From NCBI RefSeq assembly GCF_000023465.1, contig NC_014041.1, positions 4,641,501-4,705,500 on the forward strand: a stretch of DNA of 64,000 bases, read 5' to 3'. This DNA is from Zunongwangia profunda SM-A87. Its GTDB lineage: Bacteria > Bacteroidota > Bacteroidia > Flavobacteriales > Flavobacteriaceae. Position numbers and translations under genes: made by a program. Positions 8,395 to 17,416 of the stretch are shown piece after piece; within the stretch, counting starts at the first letter, position 1, and the number at the start of each line of letters is the position of its first letter. The notes under the pieces were generated by a model that had not been told where the DNA came from, searched no databases, and worked only from the letters and a program-made list of their open reading frames with translations.

Positions 8395-10566
8395 TTATTC
8401 CCAGTTTTTAGCATTTTCACCTTCTCCAATCACCGGGAAAGCACTAATTCTTAACCTGGCAGCTCCCATTGGGACCAGTTCCACGGTTTCAATTGCTTCA
8501 GATGATTTCACAGGACTATCCTGAAGCTCTCCCGCCAAATCATATTGATCGATCGTCCAGTTTGGGATTTGTTTTGCTTTGGTTTTTAAAACCAATGGTG
8601 CATTATTTACCGTGAACGGAAAATTATTTGCCGGCCAGGATTTTTTAATCACCTCAAAAGAATCTTCAGGATTTTCGTTTAAGACCAAAGCGTAATTCCA
8701 GGGAGAATCCGGGTAAATCTCATACGAGGGCCATTTTGCCTGATCTACGCCTTCCTGCCATTTAGAATCCCAGATTGCGGTTTCATCACTTCGCTTTTCG
8801 ATATATTTTTCATCGATTTTTAAGCTAAAGGTCAATGGTCCATAATCTACGCTTGCGCTGTTATGGTTTTTTTGCCATCGGCGGACTTTCAATTGCATCG
8901 GAAAAACAAGTGTAATTTGGTCCCCATCTTTCCAGTCACGGTTTAGCTTAATGTACTTCCCGGCTTCAGGAGTTGCTTCTATTTCTTCTCCATTCACTTT
9001 AACTGAAGCTTTTGTACACCAGCCCGGAATTCTGAAATACAATGGATATTCTTTATGTTCTTGCGAAGAAGTATGTATACTAAACTGCAACTGATCCTCA
9101 AATGGATATTTAGTTTCTGAAGTAATGCTGACCTCTTCCCCACCGGCAACTTTTGCCTTTACCGTACCTGGAGAATAAATTACCGCAGCCAAACCATTAT
9201 CTGGTGTGGCCATCCAGAGATTTTCGATTAAATACGGCCAGCCCTGCCCGTGGTTATGCTGGCAACAACGGGAACTAAATGGATTCATCATTAAAAATGG
9301 TCCATCATTCATAATCCCTGGGCGATGATTTTTATCGTCATTTACCACCATATTTGGGCTCGTGATATAGCGTAATGATCTAAAATCGGGCATCATGGTT
9401 GCCGGAAAGGTATTAAATGCTACTTCCTCGGTATGATCTGCCCAAAAGGTATCCCCGGTAATTCTTATTAACTGTTCGTTACTGTTCATTTGCTCTACCA
9501 CACCGCAGGTTTCGATTCCCTGTCTTGGATCATCGTAACCCGGTCTGGCATTTTCATCGGCTCCAAACATTCCGCCGGGAACCTGCCCAAAATGATCACG
9601 GATTATTTTAAAATCTTTATAAGTAGCCTCGAGGTCTTTTTTGTCATGGCTTAATTGTGAATACTGTGCCGGTTCTCTAAAAGCCTGCGCTACATTTACA
9701 TTATGCCAGTCTACAAGATCACCAAACCAGTCTGGCCATTCTTTACCTTCTCGCGTTTCTTTCCAGTTATTTATTTCGTCTAAAGTATTGTCTCGCTTTC
9801 CCCAATCTGCTGTATTTCTATGAATTTTTTCTGCGAGTTCTAAAAGGAATTTATCTCCGGTACGATTATAAAGCCACATGACACTATATAAATTATCACC
9901 GCCTCGAATACGTTGCCAGTAATGACTTTTGCTTAAAAATTTTTCATCTGGAATTTCCAGCTGAAATTTAAAATAGTTCGTCATTAAATCAATTACTCTT
10001 TCATCCTGGCTATATTCATAGTAGGATTGCAAACAATACAACATGATCATGTTCGACCAGAAATCCTGAGTACCATCTTCTCCAAAACGCTTAGGGCCAA
10101 AATTTCCATCTTCACGTTGACTGGCAAGTGCTGCTTCTATCCAGGACTTGGTTTCTTCGATCATTTTTTGATCTTCCATGATATAAGCCATATTGCCGTA
10201 GCCTTTTAGCCAGTAAGGGACTTCTTCCCATCCCCAGGCGCCAGAGCCATCTTTGGAAAGCCAGGCATTATCTTCTTTTTGCAACCAGGCACTAATCTCA
10301 CCAAGGTGACCATTTAAACCATCGGTCTGCCTTGATAGACACTCGGCTAACCAGCCTTTAGGTTTTACCGCTCCCACCGGAAGTTTTATAAAAACACTGG
10401 ATTGTAAAGGCATACGATTGCCCCTATAAAATTGATTGGTTTTAGTAGTATCTGGAATATTTACTACTTCAGCAGTAAAAGAAGATTCAGCTTGCTCATC
10501 TTTTTTACAAGATATCAAGCCTGCTATTCCCAGAACAACTACTAAAGTTTTAAAATAGCCTCTCAT
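8395..10566 (-). CDS. GH127/GH146-type beta-L-arabinofuranosidase (DUF1680), lipoprotein
   Basis: Expected to remove beta-L-arabinofuranosyl residues. The start at 10566 gives a lipoprotein signal, MRGYFKTLVVVLGIAGLISC, and 723 residues; a longer frame to 10638 would overlap the upstream gene and add a non-signal leader. The zinc-thiolate site of the family is visible as Glu-x-Cys in GIETCGVVEQ near residue 352 and the Cys pair in CCQHN near 435, where the second-site Cys is the nucleophile in characterized GH127 enzymes. A (alpha/alpha)6 barrel is followed by beta-sandwich regions. It lies 61 bp before GH2 in the PUL. It points strongly to an arabinose-containing substrate. GH127 versus GH146 is not resolved. 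Confidence 0.87.
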   Translation of the reverse strand: MRGYFKTLVVVLGIAGLISCKKDEQAESSFTAEVVNIPDTTKTNQFYRGNRMPLQSSVFIKLPVGAVKPKGWLAECLSRQTDGLNGHLGEISAWLQKEDNAWLSKDGSGAWGWEEVPYWLKGYGNMAYIMEDQKMIEETKSWIEAALASQREDGNFGPKRFGEDGTQDFWSNMIMLYCLQSYYEYSQDERVIDLMTNYFKFQLEIPDEKFLSKSHYWQRIRGGDNLYSVMWLYNRTGDKFLLELAEKIHRNTADWGKRDNTLDEINNWKETREGKEWPDWFGDLVDWHNVNVAQAFREPAQYSQLSHDKKDLEATYKDFKIIRDHFGQVPGGMFGADENARPGYDDPRQGIETCGVVEQMNSNEQLIRITGDTFWADHTEEVAFNTFPATMMPDFRSLRYITSPNMVVNDDKNHRPGIMNDGPFLMMNPFSSRCCQHNHGQGWPYLIENLWMATPDNGLAAVIYSPGTVKAKVAGGEEVSITSETKYPFEDQLQFSIHTSSQEHKEYPLYFRIPGWCTKASVKVNGEEIEATPEAGKYIKLNRDWKDGDQITLVFPMQLKVRRWQKNHNSASVDYGPLTFSLKIDEKYIEKRSDETAIWDSKWQEGVDQAKWPSYEIYPDSPWNYALVLNENPEDSFEVIKKSWPANNFPFTVNNAPLVLKTKAKQIPNWTIDQYDLAGELQDSPVKSSEAIETVELVPMGAARLRISAFPVIGEGENAKNWE

Positions 10567-10628
10567 TGTATGGTGGTGGTTAAATTGTCGGATGATTTTC
10601 GGATAAGATAAAAGGGATAGGCGAAGGC

Positions 10629-13067
10629 CTATTCCCATTTATCTTTTAATAGTTTGATATAATATCCTCCCACAACACTACGTGCCTGGAAACCTCTCTG
10701 ATCACCGCTACTGGTATAGTGCCAGTCACTCATAGGTACCCGGTTTTTAGTTTCTACAGCGAATTTGTACATGGGATCTCCAAAATATCTAAAGCTTGTA
10801 TCATCTCCTAAACTTGCCGTCCAGTATACCCAATCTGATTTTGTATAATCTGCACGGTTATCTAAAGGAAGTCCGTATTCATTTTGCTTCTTTTTGTAAT
10901 AAGCCAGTTCGGTATCAAAAACTTCCTGTGGGAAAATTTCCAGATCCATCACTTTATCCCAAACCAGATTATACTTTTGGCTCCAGGTACTTTTATCATC
11001 ATAAGTTAAGGCATAATGATCACCGGCATCAGCAAGTTCCATCCATTCTTTAGCCATATTTCTGGCTTTAGTGGTATATTCTTGGGCAACCGCTTTCTCC
11101 CCTAATTTGTCGGCCATATATCCATAACTTCCTACTCCCATAATTGCTTTTACCGCTAGATTAGCGTTACGTGCCAGGTGACCTGAAAAATCATCGGTAG
11201 ATAACTGGTTGGCGGGATCTAAACCGGCTTCGGTTAAATACTTGGTCCACTCGGTTAAGCTCTCCCAGTGTTTTTTAGCATAGGATGCATCATCTTCGGC
11301 CATTACGATTGCCGCAGTTAATACTACCATATTCCCAGATTCTTCTACGGGCATATCTTCGCCATACGTTTGCCCGGTGGCAATTGGATATGTTCCTAAA
11401 TCGTGTGCCGGAAATGGTTTTTTCCATTTTCCACTTTCAGAATAATAGAAAATTCCGTTAAGCATCCCTTTTAAAAGATCTGGATTATAAATTAGAAATA
11501 AAGGCGCCGATGGATACGTAACATCTACAGTATTTATCGAGCCATTACTAAAGTTTTCTTTAGAAAGAAAAAGGATTTCCCCGTCTGGACTTTTGGTTAA
11601 TTTATGGGCAGCAATGGCCTGACGATAGGCAATTTCTAAAACTTCAGCATATTTTTTGCCTCCGGCTTTTACACCGTCCTCATATAGTTTTTCATTGAAA
11701 TCTTCACACTTATCCAAAACATCATCGTATTCGGTATACGCTTTTTCCAATTCAGCTTCAATTGTATTTTTACCATCGATGTTCCACCATGGTCGTAGTT
11801 TATTTCCGAAGTAATTAATTGAGTAAATATCATCGTACCCAAGCATGACCATATATTCTTTTTCTCCGGAAATAGTCTCTTCAGCAAAAACAGTATTCAG
11901 CATTAAATTGGTGCCTTTAGCTTTTGTTTTCATATCCTTACCTGAAGCAAAATTTGCAGTAGCCTCTGAAGCTGCGGTAACTGACTGACTTGCATTTGCG
12001 GATTTAGGAACTGCGAAGTACATATATCCCCAATCGATCCTTAAATTATCGCCTTTTTTCTCTAATATTGGCTGCTCTACCGTACCGGCTTTTAAGAAAT
12101 CCAAGTCTTTCGTACTTCCCTTTTCTGAAGTAACTTCCTGGCTGGATTCGTTTACGGCGATCGCTGACGCTGCTCCCAAATACACCTGAACTTTATGCGA
12201 TTTGCCATCATTAGGCCTGGTTTTTACTGAAATGTAAGAAACCGGACGCGCCATAAGATCCAGATCATCCATGAGTAATGGAGAAGTAAATGTAAGATCT
12301 ATAGCTATGCCACCGGCTTTTAGCTGATATTCGGTTTGAGTGGCTCGAAGATCAACAGCTGTTTGTTCTGCTACTAAAACCTTAGCTTTAGTTTCCTTAA
12401 CTTCAACCAAGCCGGCATCAAGGAAACGTCCCCCGGCAGTATTTTTTACATGAATAGCTAAAACATTCCCCTTTTTCTTCAATTTTTGCTGAACAGCTTT
12501 GTCGATTTTTATGTAATCAAACTCGTGATTCCAGCCTTCTTTCTTGAAAATTTGTTCCCCGTTTAGATACACCACAACATTATCGTCATGATGAAGTTTT
12601 AGATATAATTCATCAAACTTGGTTGATTTTAAATCGAATGCTCTTCGGTACCAAAGATCATCGCTAGACCATTTTGTTTTATACTTACCGTTATCACCAA
12701 AAGGTGCTTTTTTAGATTTCCAGCTTTTGTCATTAAAATCTGGTTTCTCCCATCCTGATCCCGGATTGGACTCGCTGATCTTTACAGTATATGATTTATT
12801 GTTAGCAGCAGGTACTACCTCTTCGTAGTTTCTGGCCTCGCTACCTAAAAAACGGTAGGTTTTACCATCAACTTTTATAAGACCTACCAGGCTTTGATCG
12901 TTGCCAGTCCAGTGAACGGTAGTTGATTCATTAATTTTATCTCCAAAAGACCAGATACTAAAATTAGGGTCATGGGCAATTAAAGGATAGGCTGGTGCCT
13001 GTCGTTGCTGAGCGGTTATAAAACCACTAACCAGGAGGCTTAAGGCAAAAAGAAATCTTTGTTTCAT
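10629..13067 (-). CDS. glutaminase-A-like protein (DUF4964/DUF5127/DUF4965/DUF1793) with inserted beta-sandwich
   Basis: An exported 812-residue protein (signal peptide ends near ITAQQ). The order seen is: a DUF4964 start (PLIAHDPNFSIWSFGDKIN, residues 26-80); an inserted galactose-binding-like fold at about 95-210 (GSGWEKPDFNDKSW, then LWYRRAF and a VVVYLNGEQIF strand); DUF5127 (about 230-440); DUF4965 (about 470-620); and DUF1793, an alpha-helical toroid, to the end. The family name derives from fungal glutaminase A, but members in PULs sit among glycosidases, as here. A glycan-related activity seems more likely than glutaminase; this is inference from context and from the inserted sugar-binding-like domain. 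Confidence 0.75.
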   Translation of the reverse strand: MKQRFLFALSLLVSGFITAQQRQAPAYPLIAHDPNFSIWSFGDKINESTTVHWTGNDQSLVGLIKVDGKTYRFLGSEARNYEEVVPAANNKSYTVKISESNPGSGWEKPDFNDKSWKSKKAPFGDNGKYKTKWSSDDLWYRRAFDLKSTKFDELYLKLHHDDNVVVYLNGEQIFKKEGWNHEFDYIKIDKAVQQKLKKKGNVLAIHVKNTAGGRFLDAGLVEVKETKAKVLVAEQTAVDLRATQTEYQLKAGGIAIDLTFTSPLLMDDLDLMARPVSYISVKTRPNDGKSHKVQVYLGAASAIAVNESSQEVTSEKGSTKDLDFLKAGTVEQPILEKKGDNLRIDWGYMYFAVPKSANASQSVTAASEATANFASGKDMKTKAKGTNLMLNTVFAEETISGEKEYMVMLGYDDIYSINYFGNKLRPWWNIDGKNTIEAELEKAYTEYDDVLDKCEDFNEKLYEDGVKAGGKKYAEVLEIAYRQAIAAHKLTKSPDGEILFLSKENFSNGSINTVDVTYPSAPLFLIYNPDLLKGMLNGIFYYSESGKWKKPFPAHDLGTYPIATGQTYGEDMPVEESGNMVVLTAAIVMAEDDASYAKKHWESLTEWTKYLTEAGLDPANQLSTDDFSGHLARNANLAVKAIMGVGSYGYMADKLGEKAVAQEYTTKARNMAKEWMELADAGDHYALTYDDKSTWSQKYNLVWDKVMDLEIFPQEVFDTELAYYKKKQNEYGLPLDNRADYTKSDWVYWTASLGDDTSFRYFGDPMYKFAVETKNRVPMSDWHYTSSGDQRGFQARSVVGGYYIKLLKDKWE

Positions 13068-13086
13068 CGTTAGGATTTTGATTCGT

Positions 13087-14292
13087 TTAATTATTTGTGG
13101 TGGAAAAATGATATTCGGATATGGTATGGTAGGTATCTCCCGGCTCTAAAATAATCGAGGGGAAATTTTCCTGATTCGGTGCATCTGGAAAATGCTGGGT
13201 TTCTAAAGCAAAAGCTGTTCTATAATCGTCCTTTACACCAGATTTAAAAGTGTTTTTACTTTGCATAAAGTTGCCGCTATAAAACTGCACTCCGGGTTCC
13301 TGTGTATACACATCCATAACAATTCCCGATTGATCTCCGGTAAAAGTTGCAGCGTGGTTCATCCCTTTATTTTTAGTGGTTTGTTGATCCGCATTTTTAT
13401 CCTGGATCAATACAAAGTTATGATCATACCCACCGCCATTTTTAAGCTGATCGTTTTCAGTTTCAATTCGCTCGCCTATGGTATGAGCTTGAGTAAAATC
13501 AAACGGAGTACCTTTTACATCTTTCGACTCCCCCGAAGGAATTAGACCTGCATCTACCGGGGTAAACTGATTAGCAAAGATCTGTACCTTATGATCCAGA
13601 ATGGCGCCACTACCCTCCCCATTTAAATTGAAAAAGGCATGGTTGGTGAGATTCACCGGTGTTGCTTTATCTGTCGTAGCTTCATATTCCATTAATATAC
13701 TTTGATCATCCGTAACAGAATAGGTAACTTTTACCTCTAAATTACCGGGAAAACCCTCTTCCATATCCGGAGAATCATAAGTGAATACCAAGGTTTTATC
13801 ATCTGGCTGCTTGGCCTCCCAAACGACATACTGAAAACCTTTGTTCCCTCCATGCAATGTATTCCCGTTATTATTTTTGGGAATCGAATATTCTGTTCCG
13901 TTTAAAGTAAACTTTCCTTTGGCAATACGGTTTCCTACACGGCCAATGGTCGCTCCAAAATAAGGTTCGGTAGCATTGGCAAAACCAGATACGCTATTCA
14001 TCCCAACAACAACGTCGGTCATTTTACCCGTTTTATCCGGAACCCAAAGCCCAACAATTCTCCCGCCATAATTGGTAAAAGCAACTGCTATATCATCATT
14101 TTTAATCCAATACAGTTTTACTTCTTTTCCGTCGATAATGGTATCGAACTTTTCCTTTTCCAACCCGTAGAAATTCTCTGGATGATCCGCAATTTCGGCT
14201 ACGCCCTTTTCATCTTCCGAAGGCTTCTCCTTACAAGCCAAAGCCAGTAAAACCAAGAATGTTGCTAAAAATGTATTTTTAACATTTCTCAT
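13087..14292 (-). CDS. aldose 1-epimerase (galactose mutarotase family), lipoprotein
   Basis: Interconverts alpha and beta anomers of aldoses such as galactose or arabinose released by the PUL enzymes. A lipoprotein signal (LVLLALACKEK) places it in the periplasm or on a membrane. The catalytic His lies in VNLTNHAFFNL and the catalytic Glu in ALETQHFPDAPN; substrate residues around GRVGNRIAKGKF and GGNKGF are conserved. At 401 residues it is about 50 longer than cytosolic GalM, mostly from the leader. It lies 20 bp upstream of the glutaminase-like gene and 171 bp after the GH-A enzyme gene. Confidence 0.9.
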   Translation of the reverse strand: MRNVKNTFLATFLVLLALACKEKPSEDEKGVAEIADHPENFYGLEKEKFDTIIDGKEVKLYWIKNDDIAVAFTNYGGRIVGLWVPDKTGKMTDVVVGMNSVSGFANATEPYFGATIGRVGNRIAKGKFTLNGTEYSIPKNNNGNTLHGGNKGFQYVVWEAKQPDDKTLVFTYDSPDMEEGFPGNLEVKVTYSVTDDQSILMEYEATTDKATPVNLTNHAFFNLNGEGSGAILDHKVQIFANQFTPVDAGLIPSGESKDVKGTPFDFTQAHTIGERIETENDQLKNGGGYDHNFVLIQDKNADQQTTKNKGMNHAATFTGDQSGIVMDVYTQEPGVQFYSGNFMQSKNTFKSGVKDDYRTAFALETQHFPDAPNQENFPSIILEPGDTYHTISEYHFSTTNN

Positions 14293-14463
14293 TATTTAAT
14301 AACGTTTATTACTTATTTATAAAATAAAAACTATAACCCATAAAAGCTAAATCCTTTTAGGCAATTTAAAATTATTAATTTAATAATGCTAATATTTTTA
14401 ACGTATTTTTTACGCTTATTAATACTAGGCTGTCGATAAGGCTTGATAATACTGCAAAAAAAC

Positions 14464-15525
14464 CTATTCTTTATTCAATTTCTTAATTAAATCTACTTCA
14501 TCCTGACGGTAAGGAGTACCATCTTTTCTAAACACATCATGAAACCACTCGTTAGGTTCGCCTTGTTCTATTGGTGTATCCCAGGCAAATATGGTATTGG
14601 TCTTGCCATTAACCAGCCCCCAGTTAATTGCGCCAACATTTTCTTCTTTTAGCATGGGCAGGGTATTCGAAAAACGGCTATTTCTTGTTCTGGCCATATA
14701 TTCAGTACAGATCATAGGCCGCCCATGTGACTTTAAAAGCTCGATTACCCTACGGTGCCATTCCGGACCTTCGTAATCATGATAGGTGATAATATCGGAA
14801 TGCAGTGCCTGATAAGCATTTAAATCTTTTAATCCCCAGCTCCATAATCCTACAGATACGGGCTGGGAAGGGTTAATTTCCTTGGCCCAGGTAAACACCT
14901 TCTTTAGTAAAGCTAATGATTCATTGCCTTTATTATTATTTCCTGGTTCGTTGTATAAGTCCCATAACAGTATACGATCATCATCCGCAAAGGTTTTGAT
15001 TATATCCTTTACATAGACTTCTAATTCTGCAAAATTGGATTCGTTTTTTGAAGCTGGGTAACCGGGATCCTGCATCCAACCAGAGTTATGGGTTCCTGTT
15101 TTTGGTGCGGGTTGCTTACCAATTTTTGGATCAGCCCCCCAAACATCGTCAAAAATCACCAATATCGTCTTGATGTTATGCTTGTCGGCAATTTCTAAAT
15201 ACGCATCTACACGATCTTTAAAGCCTTTTTTATCGGCTTTATAGGCCAGACTATGCAAGTAAACACGCATAGTATTGAATCCTATTCCCTCAGCATACCC
15301 TAACTCTCTATCGATGGTTTCAGGATCAAAGGTTTCTTCCTGCCACATCTCCAATTGATTAATGGCGGTACTTGGAATAAAATTAGCACCAGATATCCAA
15401 TCATGTTTTTTATACCACTCGGCCGCTTTTTCTCGTGACCACCTATTCTTTAATACAATATCTTCCTGTTGGCCAAAGCTGTTTATCCCAATAAGAAGAC
15501 TGATCAATAAAACTATTCTTTTCAT
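14464..15525 (-). CDS. clan GH-A glycoside hydrolase (GH5/cellulase-like TIM barrel)
   Basis: An exported 353-residue single-domain TIM-barrel enzyme with signal peptide MKRIVLLISLLIGINSFGQ. The two catalytic acids of clan GH-A are visible: the acid/base Glu in LWDLYNEPGNN near residue 195 and the nucleophile Glu in MICTEYMARTR near 275. Such proteins are often labelled 1,4-beta-xylanase or cellulase-family hydrolase without tested activity. It is third from last in the first half of the PUL operon, 33 bp downstream of a GH43 gene. An endo- or exo-action on the backbone of the PUL substrate is inferred; the exact family is uncertain. Confidence 0.8.
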   Translation of the reverse strand: MKRIVLLISLLIGINSFGQQEDIVLKNRWSREKAAEWYKKHDWISGANFIPSTAINQLEMWQEETFDPETIDRELGYAEGIGFNTMRVYLHSLAYKADKKGFKDRVDAYLEIADKHNIKTILVIFDDVWGADPKIGKQPAPKTGTHNSGWMQDPGYPASKNESNFAELEVYVKDIIKTFADDDRILLWDLYNEPGNNNKGNESLALLKKVFTWAKEINPSQPVSVGLWSWGLKDLNAYQALHSDIITYHDYEGPEWHRRVIELLKSHGRPMICTEYMARTRNSRFSNTLPMLKEENVGAINWGLVNGKTNTIFAWDTPIEQGEPNEWFHDVFRKDGTPYRQDEVDLIKKLNKE

Positions 15526-15558
15526 TTGCTGTATATTGTTGTTATTCGAGTTCGTTTG

Positions 15559-16584
15559 TTATTCTTCGGAAGGAATTTCTAAGATGGTGTTCGTTGAAAC
15601 CGGAGTCCCCAGATTTGGCGTTCCGTCTTTGTTCCAACTTATCTTTTGCATTCTTGGGGATCTTTTTCCGCCACAGCCATCTCCTGAATTATCATTGGCG
15701 TGATATAATATCCAATCTTCTTTCCCGTCTGGCGATTTAAAAAAGGAATTATGACCAGGAGCATACACTCCATTTTCTTTAGACCAGGCAAAAATAGGTT
15801 TCTTGTGTTTTTCCCAGTTATCAGGATCCATAAGATCTTCCCCTTTAAGCGCAAGTAATCCCAGAGTATAATAATCGGTCCAACAACCACTGCCGGAAAA
15901 TACGATAAACACTTCTTCTCCATTGGATAAATATTGAGGACCTTCGTTTACCAGTACATGAGGCCCTCCTTCCCAACGGGTTTCCCAATCGTAAGTGGGG
16001 GTAGCGATTTTCTGTCTTTTTCCTTCCATCGTGGTTGGGTTTTTCATTTTTGCAATGAATAAATCCTGACGACCATTTTCATCGCCTTCCCAACCGGACC
16101 AGATCATGTATAACTGACCTTGATGCTTAAATACATTTCCATCGATTGCCCATTTATCTGAGGGAGTGGCCAGCTTTCCTTTAAATTTCCAGCTATTGTT
16201 CATAGGATTTCCCGAAGTGTTTTCCAGTACGTACATACGATGATTGTTATTATCACCATCGTCTGCAGCAAAATACACATACCAGTTCCCATCGATCATA
16301 TGCACTTCTGGCGCCCATAATTCTTTAGAATACATGGTATTTTCAGGAGGCGTCCATATTGTTGTTTTTTCTGCTGTTTTTAGATGGGCCAGGTTTTTAG
16401 TCTTCCAAAGCACTAAACGGTTTTGTTGGGTATGAATGTAATAATAGTAACCTTCGTGGTAGGTGCTGTAGGGGTCGGCACCAGAGGCCAAGAGTGGATT
16501 GGTAAAGGTTTTTTGCTGTGCAAAACTTAGTCCGCAAACAAGTACCATCCACACACAAATAATGATTCTTAAACTTCTTTTCAT
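15559..16584 (-). CDS. glycoside hydrolase family 43 (alpha-L-arabinofuranosidase-like)
   Basis: An exported 341-residue five-bladed propeller with signal peptide ending at LSFAQQ. The family triad is visible: Asp in SGADPYST, Asp in WAIDGNVF and Glu in LVNEGPQYL. It resembles the GH43 group annotated as arabinofuranosidase/arabinosidase (long WGGWEGD-like loop, YAPGHNSFF late in the protein). It is a paralogue of the GH43 enzyme at 4630-5571 but quite different in sequence, so the two probably cut different linkages. It lies 72 bp after the DUF3823 gene in the PUL. Confidence 0.87.
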   Translation of the reverse strand: MKRSLRIIICVWMVLVCGLSFAQQKTFTNPLLASGADPYSTYHEGYYYYIHTQQNRLVLWKTKNLAHLKTAEKTTIWTPPENTMYSKELWAPEVHMIDGNWYVYFAADDGDNNNHRMYVLENTSGNPMNNSWKFKGKLATPSDKWAIDGNVFKHQGQLYMIWSGWEGDENGRQDLFIAKMKNPTTMEGKRQKIATPTYDWETRWEGGPHVLVNEGPQYLSNGEEVFIVFSGSGCWTDYYTLGLLALKGEDLMDPDNWEKHKKPIFAWSKENGVYAPGHNSFFKSPDGKEDWILYHANDNSGDGCGGKRSPRMQKISWNKDGTPNLGTPVSTNTILEIPSEE

Positions 16585-16656
16585 TGTTGATGTTTAGAGA
16601 AGGAGGCTGCAGAGCAATTAAAGTGGCCCCGCAAGCTTCCTTAGGTTAACATGGGA

Positions 16657-17400
16657 TTATAATTCTAATTTCACTGTTGGTGTAAATAAAAGATCTTCTA
16701 TTCCTAGAATCTTAATCCCAACACGGGCAAAGATATAATCGCGATCATAATTTATTGGATTTGGAAGATTTACAGATAAATTAATATTATTAATATCTGA
16801 AAGATCTCCGGGGCCTTCCTGTACAATACCGTAAGATTCGCTATCATTATACCGATCACCATCATTTATATTGTATTCTGCCCAATTAGAAACTAACTCG
16901 GTTTTATTAAGATATAGGTTTACATATTCGATTCCCCTTCCATTATCTCCTGTTATGATCTGATCCAGATCTACGGAAGCATTCACTCTTCCTCCATTAA
17001 GGCTAATTTCTGAATTTTGAACGATATAATATGGGGTGACCTCAATATCCATCATAGTATCCCCATTTAAAGAAAAGAAAATGGTATCTCCGGCCTGTGC
17101 GCTTTGTTGCTGAGCGATCCATGGACCCTGACCGTTTACGAATTTTAGTTTATAATCACCATCAAAAAATCTCCCGCTATAAGAACCGTCCGGAGCAATA
17201 TTTACATCAAGTGGTGCTAAAGCTCCAAAACCTGGTTGCCATAATTGGAATCTTACCTGGGACGGTCCTACCTCAATAGGCATTCCATCATAAACCACAT
17301 TTCCCGTAAAGAAAGATTGTGGCTCTTCATAATTGTCAATCTCACAGGAAGCCAGACTTAAAACTAACCCCATGAATAATATATAATACTTCAATTTCAT
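16657..17400 (-). CDS. DUF3823 lipoprotein, PUL surface component
   Basis: A 247-residue protein with lipoprotein signal MKLKYYILFMGLVLSLASC from the ATG at 17400; a frame back to 17439 overlaps the SusD stop and lacks a signal. The N-terminal half fits DUF3823 (GNVVYDGMPIEVGPSQVRF, then a GSYSGRFFDGDYKLKF segment), a predicted beta-sandwich. Proteins of this type follow SusD in many PULs, in the position of SusE/SusF, and are thought to bind glycan at the cell surface. Binding here is inferred from position and family only. Confidence 0.82.
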   Translation of the reverse strand: MKLKYYILFMGLVLSLASCEIDNYEEPQSFFTGNVVYDGMPIEVGPSQVRFQLWQPGFGALAPLDVNIAPDGSYSGRFFDGDYKLKFVNGQGPWIAQQQSAQAGDTIFFSLNGDTMMDIEVTPYYIVQNSEISLNGGRVNASVDLDQIITGDNGRGIEYVNLYLNKTELVSNWAEYNINDGDRYNDSESYGIVQEGPGDLSDINNINLSVNLPNPINYDRDYIFARVGIKILGIEDLLFTPTVKLEL

Positions 17401-17416
17401 AATATTCGATTTTAGG

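Noticed and set aside
15639..15923. 94-codon minus-strand frame inside the GH43 gene
   Set aside because: Same strand, other frame of an intact GH43 with its full catalytic triad; no family features of its own.
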